Shown: piece by piece, positions 14,116 through 20,260 of the stretch
Numbering within the stretch: position 1 is the first letter of the stretch
Layout: each line of letters starts with the position of its first letter
Translations under genes and position numbers: made by a program
The notes under the pieces: model-generated
Database searches by the model: none
What the model saw: only the letters and a program-made list of their open reading frames with translations
What the model was told of the DNA's origin: nothing
Assembly: GCA_025450555.1 (NCBI GenBank)
Contig: JANWHF010000163.1
Location: 1 to 21,907 of the forward strand
Direction: 5' to 3'
DNA length: 21,907 bases
DNA from: Tepidisphaeraceae bacterium
GTDB lineage: Bacteria; Planctomycetota; Phycisphaerae; Tepidisphaerales; Tepidisphaeraceae

Positions 14116-14439
14116 ATGCGGACGCGCTGGTATGGATTGCTTGTGCTGCTTTTGCTTGCTGGCTGCGCCGATCGGCAGATCGTCGTGCAGCGTTATGAGC
14201 TGACCGACCTGAAAGATGGGAAGACATACATCGCCGAGGGGCGCGAGATCAACAAGACCGCCGGCGGCGTCGTGTTCCGCCAGGAAGGCACCGGCGATTC
14301 GATCTCGCTATCCGATTGTCGCAAACGCCAGATCGAACCGGCCGTCTACCGTCTGGTCTTCAACCGCCATACCGGCGAATGGGAACGGGATGGACGAATC
14401 GATCATGGCCCAAGGACCGACGACACGGTAGCAGACTGA
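14116..14439 (+). CDS. Small lipoprotein, second of a related pair
   Basis: The product is 107 residues. The signal MRTRWYGLLVLLLLAGC has a good lipobox (LAGC, Cys17). The mature part (LTDLKDGKTYIAEGREINKT, AGGVVFRQ, then GDSISLSDC) lines up with the preceding protein: both have (D/T)GKxYI, AGG(A/V)(I/V)xF, TG and (V/I)(T/S)LS in the same order. This indicates an old tandem duplication. The fold pattern resembles YgdI/YgdR-type SH3-like small lipoproteins, a weak match by eye. It is co-transcribed with the upstream gene and ends at a cloverleaf repeat. Probably anchored in a membrane facing the periplasm. Confidence 0.75.
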   Translation: MRTRWYGLLVLLLLAGCADRQIVVQRYELTDLKDGKTYIAEGREINKTAGGVVFRQEGTGDSISLSDCRKRQIEPAVYRLVFNRHTGEWERDGRIDHGPRTDDTVAD

Positions 14440-14454
14440 TTGAATGAATGCCCG

Positions 14455-14521
14455 GTTTAGCCGCTACCGCTTGCGGTGCGCTTCGAGTGCAAGAAGCGCT
14501 CGACAAGCCGGGCGGCTAAAC
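14455..14521. repeat. Cloverleaf palindrome C of the GTTTAGC...GCTAAAC family
   Basis: The outer stem is GTTTAGCCGC (14455-14464) with GCGGCTAAAC (14512-14521), perfect over 10 bp. Arm 1 is ACCGC-TT-GCGGT (14466-14477). Arm 2 is GCGCTTC/GAAGCGC (14478-14484, 14493-14499) with an 8-base loop. Arm 3 is CGAC-AA-GCCG (14501-14510) with one mismatch. It lies between convergent genes, 15 bases after the lipoprotein stop and 43 bases before the pyrH stop. Confidence 0.88.
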
Positions 14522-14564
14522 TTGGCTGACAGCGCTACTCGATAATTCTTCGCTTCTGCGCAAA

Positions 14565-15296
14565 TCACACCGGATTGATCTTCGTTCCCACCGCTTCGCC
14601 CGCGAGGACGCGGGCGATGTTTCCCGGGGTTTTGAGGTTGAAGACAACCAGAGGGATTTTGCGCTCCATGCAGAGGGTGATGGCGGTCAGGTCCATTACG
14701 CGAAGCTGCTGGTTGAGCACCTGGCGGTAGGTGATGTCCTTATAGAGGACGGCGGCCGGGTCCTTCTTGGGATCGGCGCTGTAGATGCCATCCACTTTGG
14801 TGGCTTTGAGCAGCACATCCGCGGCAATTTCGGTGGCGCGGAGCGCGGCGCAGGTGTCGGTGGTGAAAAAGGGATTGCCGGTGCCGGCGGCGAGGATGAT
14901 GACCCGGCCTTTTTCCAGATGTCGCACGGCGCGCCGGCGGATGAAAGGCTCGCAGACGCTGTAGATGCTCAGGGCCGACAGCACGCGCGTGGGCTGGCCG
15001 ATTTTTTCCATTGTCTCCTGCAACGCCAGCGCGTTGAGCAGCGTGGCGAGCATGCCCATGTAGTCGGCGGTGGCGCGGGGAATGTGGCCCATTTCGGCAA
15101 AGGTCGCGCCGCGGATGAAGTTCCCGCCGCCCACGACCACGGCAAGCTGCACGCCTTTGCGGGCGACATCGGCACATTGATGAGCGATGTTTTCCAGCTC
15201 CTGCCCCTCGATGCCAAAGCCGCCCTCGTGGCAGAAACCTTCGCCGCTGATTTTGAGCAATACACGTTTATAAGTCGGCGCCGCTTTGTCTGGCAT
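14565..15296 (-). CDS. pyrH: UMP kinase
   Basis: The enzyme phosphorylates UMP to UDP with ATP (EC 2.7.4.22) in pyrimidine nucleotide synthesis, as a cytosolic hexamer. From ATG 15296 the product is 243 residues, the usual size of the bacterial amino-acid-kinase-fold enzyme. Typical blocks are RVLLKISGEGF, VVVGGGNFIRG, TADYMGMLATLLNALALQ, AAGTGNPFFTTDTCAALRA, LKATKVDGIYSADPKKDP and RVMDLTAITLCMERKIPLVVFN. A GTG at 15302 would add two residues, but a TATAAT box 8 bases before the ATG makes the ATG more likely and the message nearly leaderless. The usual partners tsf and frr are not beside it. It is divergent from aroK. Confidence 0.96.
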   Translation of the reverse strand: MPDKAAPTYKRVLLKISGEGFCHEGGFGIEGQELENIAHQCADVARKGVQLAVVVGGGNFIRGATFAEMGHIPRATADYMGMLATLLNALALQETMEKIGQPTRVLSALSIYSVCEPFIRRRAVRHLEKGRVIILAAGTGNPFFTTDTCAALRATEIAADVLLKATKVDGIYSADPKKDPAAVLYKDITYRQVLNQQLRVMDLTAITLCMERKIPLVVFNLKTPGNIARVLAGEAVGTKINPV

Positions 15297-15304
15297 GGGC
15301 ACGC

Positions 15305-15310
15305 ATTATA
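15305..15310 (-). promoter_or_regulatory. TATAAT box giving a near-leaderless pyrH message
   Basis: On the minus strand a perfect TATAAT is followed 8 bases later by the pyrH ATG. With the usual 6-base gap to +1, the transcript would start about 2 bases before the ATG. The sequence 17 bp upstream of the box (CTTCTC) is a poor -35, so the promoter is plausible but not certain. Confidence 0.4.
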
Positions 15311-15388
15311 GGGATGTGGAGGCGATAGAGAAGCGTTCACTGGCAAACTCCACCCGCAAGAGCACAATGGCCGATAAGGGTGATACGA

Positions 15389-15904
15389 ATGAGTGTCGGA
15401 CTGATCGGCTATCGCGGGAGCGGTAAAACGACGATAGGCAAGCGATTGGCCGATCGGCTGTGGCAGCCATTTATTGATACTGACGACGTGGTGATCAAAA
15501 AAGCCGGCAAGTCGATCAAGGAAATCTTCGAGCAGGAAGGCGAGCAGCGTTTCCGCGATTTGGAAACCGAAGTCGTGCGCGAAGTTTGCACGCAGCCGGA
15601 GACGGTGATTGCCTTTGGCGGCGGCGCGCTGGACCGCGACGAAAATCGCGAGGCCATCAAGCAGGCGGGACTTCGCCTCGTCTATTTCAAATGCGAGCCG
15701 GCGGAGCTGCTGAAGCGCATTGCGAACGATCCGCAGACGGCTGCGAACCGGCCGGCGCTGTCGAATCTCGGCGGGAGCATCGAGGAAATCGAATCGGTGC
15801 TCGCGCGACGCGAGCCGATTTGGCGCAGCATGGCCGGCGCGGAGCTGGAGGTCACTTACTTAACGCCGGAAGATGCGGTGCCATACGTGGTGCGGCTGAT
15901 GTAA
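15389..15904 (+). CDS. aroK: Shikimate kinase
   Basis: The enzyme transfers phosphate from ATP to shikimate (EC 2.7.1.71), the fifth step to chorismate and aromatic amino acids. The product is 171 residues, normal size. Walker A GYRGSGKT is at residues 7-14. Asp32/Asp33 (FIDTDDVV) and the EGEQRFRDLE segment bind shikimate and magnesium. FGGGA is the second substrate-binding loop, and the lid contains NRPAL with its Arg. I chose ATG 15389, with AAGG about 9 bases upstream; a GTG at 15380 would add three residues. It is divergent from pyrH, sharing a 92-bp gap. Paralogue aroL is possible but cannot be separated here. Confidence 0.93.
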   Translation: MSVGLIGYRGSGKTTIGKRLADRLWQPFIDTDDVVIKKAGKSIKEIFEQEGEQRFRDLETEVVREVCTQPETVIAFGGGALDRDENREAIKQAGLRLVYFKCEPAELLKRIANDPQTAANRPALSNLGGSIEEIESVLARREPIWRSMAGAELEVTYLTPEDAVPYVVRLM

Positions 15905-15922
15905 CAGGAATTCGAGAATGAA

Positions 15923-15997
15923 CCCCAGATCGACACAGATGAACACAGTTCAATCAAAGGCGAGCTTTTACCTGTGTGCATCTGCGCGAATCTGTAG
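15923..15997. repeat. ACACAGAT-type inverted dispersed repeat
   Basis: The left arm 15923-15948 contains GACACAGATGAACACAG. The right arm 15972-15997 is its imperfect complement (CTGTGTGCATCTGCGCGAATC), pairing at 19 of 26 positions around a 23-base loop. Repeats with this wording are, from recollection, common in Planctomycetota and other phyla. It sits between aroK and the prepilin peptidase gene and covers an in-frame upstream extension of the latter, which argues for the start at 16018. Confidence 0.8.
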
Positions 15998-16017
15998 CTA
16001 ATCTATTCTTACGCCTA

Positions 16018-17388
16018 ATGGATATCACGATCAGCGCGATTCAACTCATCCCGTTGTCGCCCGCGTTCTACGTTGTCGTGCCAATTTTTGTGCTTGCCCT
16101 GGGGGCCTGCGTCGGCAGCTTTTTAAATGTCGTCGTCTGGCGATTGCCGCGCGGGGAATCGCTGATCACGCCGCCTTCGCACTGTCCCAAGTGCAACAAC
16201 CTGCTCAAGTGGTATGACAATGTTCCGGTGATCGGCTGGCTCATGCTCGGCGGCAAATGCCGGTTCTGTAAGCAAAAGATTTCGGCGCGATATCCAATTA
16301 TCGAGGCGATCACAAGCCTGCTTTTTCTCGGCTATTACCTGATGTTTTTCGTCGCGCAGATGGGGCCGATTGTTGGCGTCGATGCCCAAGGCCACATCCT
16401 CACCGGCGCTCGACCGCTGAGCATTGTTACCGATTGGCCGATTTATTTTCTGGACATGGTGCTGCTGAGCGGACTGCTGGCGGCAAGCCTCGTCGATGCC
16501 GAACAGTACATCATTCCGCTGGAGATTCCGTGGTTCGTCGCAGTGGTTGCGCTGATCGTGCACGCGGTCTTCGATGAACCCTCCACGCCGGGCGGGCTCG
16601 TGGCGCAGCCGCTGCCTGCGGCCCTCGCAGTCGGCGCGGGAATCGGCGTGATCATCAGCTTTCTCCTCTGGTTGACCGGCATCCTGCGCGGGAGCTTTGC
16701 CGAGGGTGCGCCGCTTATGGAAATCGAGCGCGCGGCGTTGGAAAAACAGCGCGAGCAGCAGCAAACGCAACCGGATCAGGAACAGCCGAAGCGAAGCAAG
16801 GCTGCCCGCGAGGCGCTGGAACGGGAGGGGACGCAAGCCGAGCGCGAAGTTGTCGTCGAGGAAAAGGAATGGACGCCGGCCCAGATTCGCGCGGAGATGC
16901 GCTGGGAAATGCTGTTTCTTCTGCCGGCCCTCGTGCTGGGCATCGGCGCAGTGCTGCTGGCATGGAAGGTTCCGAGCTTCAGCCGGATTTGGGATCAAGC
17001 AGCATCGATTCGATGGGTCAGCGCGCTGCTCGGATCCGTTTTAGGCGGTTTAGTCGGCGGCTTTGTCGTCTGGCTCGCGCGCATTCTCGGCACGGTCGGC
17101 TTTGGCCGCGAGGCGATGGGACTGGGCGATGTTCACCTGATGGTGGCGGTGGGGGCCGTGCTGGGAGCCGGGCCGGCCATCGTGGCGTTCTTCCTGGCTC
17201 CCTTCTTTGGAATTGTCCTGGCAATTTACATGATGGTCACCGGCACGCGTCGGGAGATGCCGCTGGGGCCGTACTTGAGCTTGGGCAGCGCAACCGTCAT
17301 GTTGTTCTACGGCCCCATTGCTGCTTACCTGGCCCCCGGATTGGCGGGCGCGAGCCAGATGATTCACGGTTTAGTCGGTATGATGTAA
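16018..17388 (+). CDS. Prepilin peptidase (A24 aspartic peptidase) with a large cytoplasmic insertion
   Basis: The enzyme cleaves type IV prepilin/pseudopilin leaders and N-methylates them. From ATG 16018 the product is 456 residues against about 250-290 for typical members. The N-terminal domain has GACVGSFLNVVVWRLPRGES and a zinc site (Cys56, Cys59, Cys81, Cys84). The catalytic aspartates are Asp160 (LVDAEQYIIP) and Asp371 (MGLGDVHLM). Extra length comes mainly from a charged, Gln/Glu/Arg-rich insertion at about residues 230-298 plus two added hydrophobic stretches before Asp371. Several membrane helices are clear. No pilin, pilB/gspE or pilC genes are nearby, so its substrates are encoded elsewhere. 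The next gene follows after 63 bases. Confidence 0.92.
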   Translation: MDITISAIQLIPLSPAFYVVVPIFVLALGACVGSFLNVVVWRLPRGESLITPPSHCPKCNNLLKWYDNVPVIGWLMLGGKCRFCKQKISARYPIIEAITSLLFLGYYLMFFVAQMGPIVGVDAQGHILTGARPLSIVTDWPIYFLDMVLLSGLLAASLVDAEQYIIPLEIPWFVAVVALIVHAVFDEPSTPGGLVAQPLPAALAVGAGIGVIISFLLWLTGILRGSFAEGAPLMEIERAALEKQREQQQTQPDQEQPKRSKAAREALEREGTQAEREVVVEEKEWTPAQIRAEMRWEMLFLLPALVLGIGAVLLAWKVPSFSRIWDQAASIRWVSALLGSVLGGLVGGFVVWLARILGTVGFGREAMGLGDVHLMVAVGAVLGAGPAIVAFFLAPFFGIVLAIYMMVTGTRREMPLGPYLSLGSATVMLFYGPIAAYLAPGLAGASQMIHGLVGMM

Positions 17389-17416
17389 GACGCTCTAACG
17401 TAAGGTTTTTCCATCG

Positions 17417-17443
17417 CGCACGACTGTTAAAAAAGAGTGTGCG
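17417..17443 (+). promoter_or_regulatory. Hairpin just upstream of the LapA-domain gene
   Basis: The stem CGCAC-ACT pairs with AGT-GTGCG (8 bp with one bulged G) around the A-rich loop GTTAAAAAAG. It ends 8 bases before the ATG at 17452. It could attenuate read-through from the prepilin peptidase gene or shape the ribosome site. There is no T run, so it is not a classic terminator. Confidence 0.3.
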
Positions 17444-17451
17444 GGAAACAT

Positions 17452-17847
17452 ATGTCGAACCTCTGGCTCAAATTCAAAATCTGGACGAAGGTCATCGCCG
17501 GCCTGCTGGTGCTGATTTACATTCTGGCGTTCTTCATCAAGAACCATTCCGATCCGGCTAACGTCTGGATTTTCCCCTGGCACGATATCCAGACCACCGT
17601 GCTGTATGTGGCGGGCATCAGCTTTCTGGTGGGGGTCCTGGCGGCCCTCCTCTTTCGCACGATCATTCGCACTCGTCGGCAGATTCGCGAACTCAAAGAG
17701 CGCAACCGAAGCGTAAAGCTCGAACGGGCCGTTCAGGACATGCACACCAAGGCGGCGATGCTTCGAGCCAAACCGGTTGGGGCGACGGGTACTTCTGCGG
17801 GCGAAACAATTGCGGAAAAGGATGACTCCACCGAAGAGGGAGAGTAA
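17452..17847 (+). CDS. LapA-domain (DUF1049) inner membrane protein
   Basis: The product is 131 residues with two membrane segments: about residues 14-31 (VIAGLLVLIYILAFFIKN) and about 47-66 (TTVLYVAGISFLVGVLAALLF). They are separated by the short loop typical of the LapA domain (NHSDPANVWIFPWHDI). A basic, coiled tail (RTIIRTRRQIRELKERNRSVKLERAV) faces the cytoplasm. In Enterobacteria, LapA works with LapB in controlling lipopolysaccharide synthesis; whether that applies here is unknown. ATG 17452 is chosen over GTG 17437, which lies inside the upstream hairpin. It may be co-transcribed with the prepilin peptidase gene. Confidence 0.8.
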   Translation: MSNLWLKFKIWTKVIAGLLVLIYILAFFIKNHSDPANVWIFPWHDIQTTVLYVAGISFLVGVLAALLFRTIIRTRRQIRELKERNRSVKLERAVQDMHTKAAMLRAKPVGATGTSAGETIAEKDDSTEEGE

Positions 17848-17873
17848 ACCAAGATCAGGTTGCGCCCGTTGTT

Positions 17874-17947
17874 GGTTAGCGGCGACGCGAAGCGGAGCAC
17901 GTGATTGATTGGGCGGGAAAGCGCTCCGCTTCGCGTCGCGGCTAAAC
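17874..17947. repeat. Palindrome D of the GTTTAGC...GCTAAAC family
   Basis: Two 23-base arms, 17876-17898 and 17923-17945, start TTAGCGGCGACGCG and pair at 22 of 23 positions. They enclose a 24-base loop and are bounded by imperfect GGTTAGC...GCTAAAC ends. Unlike copies A, C and E, the arms are nearly fully complementary to each other, forming one long hairpin. It lies 26 bases after the LapA-domain gene stop. Confidence 0.85.
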
Positions 17948-18018
17948 TTGGCATCTCAATGCGTCCTCGAATCACAGTTTAATTCGCGCAAATTCTGCCG
18001 GTTTTTCCGGCCATTGTC

Positions 18019-18053
18019 TTGACGGCGGGCCATTTTGCCGTAGCATGCCCGCC
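18019..18053 (+). promoter_or_regulatory. Promoter overlapped by an inverted repeat, upstream of the OmpA-like lipoprotein gene
   Basis: TTGACG (18019-18024) and TAGCAT (18041-18046) are 16 bp apart, matching 5 and 4 of 6 consensus bases. A perfect 7-bp inverted repeat, GGCGGGC (18024-18030) and GCCCGCC (18047-18053), spans the spacer and -10 and ends at the predicted +1. It could be an operator. A separate small hairpin, GCCGG-TTTTT-CCGGC, lies just upstream at 17997-18011. Confidence 0.5.
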
Positions 18054-18081
18054 ACGGGTTTTCCGTATGAAAAGGAGTCAT

Positions 18082-18750
18082 ATGGCACGGGTGTGGACAG
18101 GGATGTTCGCGGGATTGGTGTTGGTGGCCGTCGTCGGCTGCCAGAACAAGGTTTACGACGAAAATCAGGCGCTTCGCAAACAGAATCAGGAGCTGCAAAC
18201 GCAGCTCGATGCGAATCGCTCTCATCCGGAATCGGCTCCGCCGATTGTGCATCAGGAGCCACCGCCCCAGTCGCCGACTGTCGCGCAACACAATGCAGAG
18301 GCAGCCGACACCGAGAACCCCGCTCCGTCAGAGCCAGCCCCCCGGCACCGGCCTGACCTGGGCAATTTGAAAGTGACCGAAGACAAGAACGCGGGCACCA
18401 CCACCGTTCATCTGCCGTCCGATTTGTTCTTCGATTCCGGCCAGGCGACGCTTCGCGAGTCAGCCAAAAAATCGCTGGACAAGGTAGCCGCCGCCCTCAG
18501 GAAGGATTATGCCGGCAAGAAGGTTCGCATCGAAGGCTACACCGACAGCGACCCCATCGTCCACAGCAAGTGGAAGAGCAACCAGGAGCTTTCCGAAAAG
18601 CGCGCCCAGGCGGTTCGCGAATACCTGGTGAGCAAGGGCGTCAGCGCCAGCCGCGTGACCACCGTGGGCTACGGCGAAAAGAAGCCGGTGAGCCAGAACA
18701 AAGCGCAGAATCGCCGGGTGGAAATCGTCGTGCTGACGCGCGGATCGTAA
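18082..18750 (+). CDS. OmpA/Pal-like peptidoglycan-binding lipoprotein
   Basis: The product is 222 residues. The lipoprotein signal MARVWTGMFAGLVLVAVVGC gives Cys20. A short coiled coil (DENQALRKQNQELQTQL) and a Pro/Glu-rich linker follow. From about residue 110 comes an OmpA C-terminal domain (DLFFDSGQATLRESAKKSLDK, then VRIEGYTDSDPI, QELSEKRAQAVREYLVSKGV, VGYGEKKPV and NRRVEIVV). The Asp of GYTDSD and the Arg of SEKRA are the residues that hold diaminopimelate in this family. It probably links an envelope membrane to peptidoglycan, as Pal does. ATG 18082 has AAGGAG 4 bases upstream; ATG 18067 in frame would contain that site. Own promoter, monocistronic. No tol genes nearby. Confidence 0.9.
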   Translation: MARVWTGMFAGLVLVAVVGCQNKVYDENQALRKQNQELQTQLDANRSHPESAPPIVHQEPPPQSPTVAQHNAEAADTENPAPSEPAPRHRPDLGNLKVTEDKNAGTTTVHLPSDLFFDSGQATLRESAKKSLDKVAAALRKDYAGKKVRIEGYTDSDPIVHSKWKSNQELSEKRAQAVREYLVSKGVSASRVTTVGYGEKKPVSQNKAQNRRVEIVVLTRGS

Positions 18751-18765
18751 CGACATTTTCGTTCC

Positions 18766-18845
18766 GTTTAGCGGGCTCGCTTGCGAGCCGTTGACCGCGC
18801 TTTTCAATTGCAGCGCGCAACGGCGTGCAAGCACGCCCGCTAAAC
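18766..18845. repeat. Cloverleaf palindrome E of the GTTTAGC...GCTAAAC family
   Basis: The outer stem is GTTTAGCGGG (18766-18775) with CCCGCTAAAC (18836-18845), perfect over 10 bp. Arm 1 CTCGC-TT-GCGAG (18776-18787) and arm 3 CGTGC-AA-GCACG (18824-18835) are identical to copy A. Arm 2 is CCGTTG-CGCGCT with a 2-base bulge (AC) on the left strand, paired with 18812-18823. It fills the 103-bp gap between convergent genes, 15 bases after one stop and 8 bases before the other. Confidence 0.9.
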
Positions 18846-18853
18846 ATTTTCCC

Positions 18854-20239
18854 TTATCGCCCTTTAGCATCCATCGACGCGCAAACCATTTCCTTATCAT
18901 TGCGCCAGAAGATGCATCGGTGCGCGAGTGCCGGAAAGCTCCAGAGGACCGGGCGCCCCGGATCAGTGTTGGTGGGATCGAGTAAATGTGTTCGGCTGAT
19001 TTCCTTGTAGCCGGCCGGTGTGAGCTCGGCCGAAATCAAATCCCCATGCTCGTTGGCGATCAGGTATCGATTTCCTGAATCTCCAAGCGGAATGAGAAAC
19101 GCCGTCGCCCAGCTTTGCGGGCCGGCATCACCCGTGGTCGCGGCAAAGGTGTCCCAGATTCGATCGCCACTCTTCAAATCGAGACACCTTAGGTAGCCTT
19201 GAATATCAACGCCATAGATATGGCCATCGCGCAGAATCGGCGGAGACATCAGACTGTGCAGCGCATCGGTGCGGCGCTCGCTCTTGCCGCGTCGCTTCCA
19301 GAGGATCGACGCGGCAGGGTGGGAGGGATCGAGCTTCAGCACCATCGCGCCTTCGCCGGCCGAGGACACCATCAGCAGATCGCCCAGGTTCGGATCATGA
19401 ACGAAGCGCGGCGTCGTAATGGAGACGCCATTGTTCACCGGGCCAAACGGCTCCGACCAGTAAACCTTGCCAGTTTGTGGATCCAGTCCATGAACAGCTT
19501 TGGGATCCCAGATGATCAGTTGTCGAACGCCGCCCGCAGTGTAAATCATCGGCGGGCAATAACCGGGCGGATTGGCTGCCAGCGCGGTCCAGATCACGTT
19601 GCCGGTCATCTTGTCGAAAGCGGTCACGAGGCCGTGGCCGTCTGATGGATCGTTCCCGCAGGTCAGGACAATCAGTTTGTTTCCATCGACAAGGGGATGA
19701 GCCGCAAATCCCCACATGGGCGTGGGCGATTTTGGGCCAGATAGATGTTTCGACCAGACGACGGATCCATCCAATACCTTCAGGCAAAGCAGATCGCCTT
19801 CCGCGCCGAGCGTGTAAACGCGTTCGCCATCAACAGCCGGCGTCGTGCGTGGGCCAGCGGAAAAGGAAAGGCCGTAAGCACATTCGTATTCGTGCGTCCA
19901 AAGCACCTTCCCGCTGGACTGATCGAGACAGAGCACGCGCTCGACGCCCGGCTGGGTGATCTTGTCATAGGGATTTCGCGGCCGGCTTACTTCCTGGCGC
20001 AGAATATGATCGGTGACAAAAACGCGCCCGTCGGCCACCGCCGGTCCGGCATATCCGCCGGCAACTGGAGCGCGCCACAGAACCTTCAATCCGGTCGGCG
20101 GAAACTTTTCGAGTAATCCTGATTCGCGCCAAACACCATCGCGCTTCGGGCCGAGCCACTGCGGCCAATCATCGCCCCGAGCCAGGCTGCCCAACAGAAG
20201 AATCGTGACTACTGCCAACGCCCCGCAACGGTGCCTCAT
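18854..20239 (-). CDS. Secreted PQQ-like beta-propeller repeat protein
   Basis: The product is 461 residues. A signal peptide is clear (MRHRCGALAVVTILLLGSLARG). The mature protein opens with DWPQWLGPKRDGVWRESGLL, typical of planctomycetal PQQ-binding-like propellers (the BamB-like fold). Repeated blade motifs of the type GRVFVT, SGKVLWTHEYE, DGSVVWSKHL, TGNVIWTALA, TGKVYWSEPF and SGDRIWDTFA are spaced through the chain. No catalytic dehydrogenase motif is evident, so it is more likely a binding or scaffold protein than an enzyme; this is inference. It starts 21 bases after the stop of the upstream propeller gene on the same strand, so the two form an operon. Periplasmic. Confidence 0.88.
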   Translation of the reverse strand: MRHRCGALAVVTILLLGSLARGDDWPQWLGPKRDGVWRESGLLEKFPPTGLKVLWRAPVAGGYAGPAVADGRVFVTDHILRQEVSRPRNPYDKITQPGVERVLCLDQSSGKVLWTHEYECAYGLSFSAGPRTTPAVDGERVYTLGAEGDLLCLKVLDGSVVWSKHLSGPKSPTPMWGFAAHPLVDGNKLIVLTCGNDPSDGHGLVTAFDKMTGNVIWTALAANPPGYCPPMIYTAGGVRQLIIWDPKAVHGLDPQTGKVYWSEPFGPVNNGVSITTPRFVHDPNLGDLLMVSSAGEGAMVLKLDPSHPAASILWKRRGKSERRTDALHSLMSPPILRDGHIYGVDIQGYLRCLDLKSGDRIWDTFAATTGDAGPQSWATAFLIPLGDSGNRYLIANEHGDLISAELTPAGYKEISRTHLLDPTNTDPGRPVLWSFPALAHRCIFWRNDKEMVCASMDAKGR

Positions 20240-20260
20240 TTCCTCTCGCTCCCGGCAAAG

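Noticed and set aside
15976..16017. Upstream extension of the prepilin peptidase frame
   Set aside because: It lies mostly within the right arm of the ACACAGAT repeat, and the conserved protein begins after 16018.
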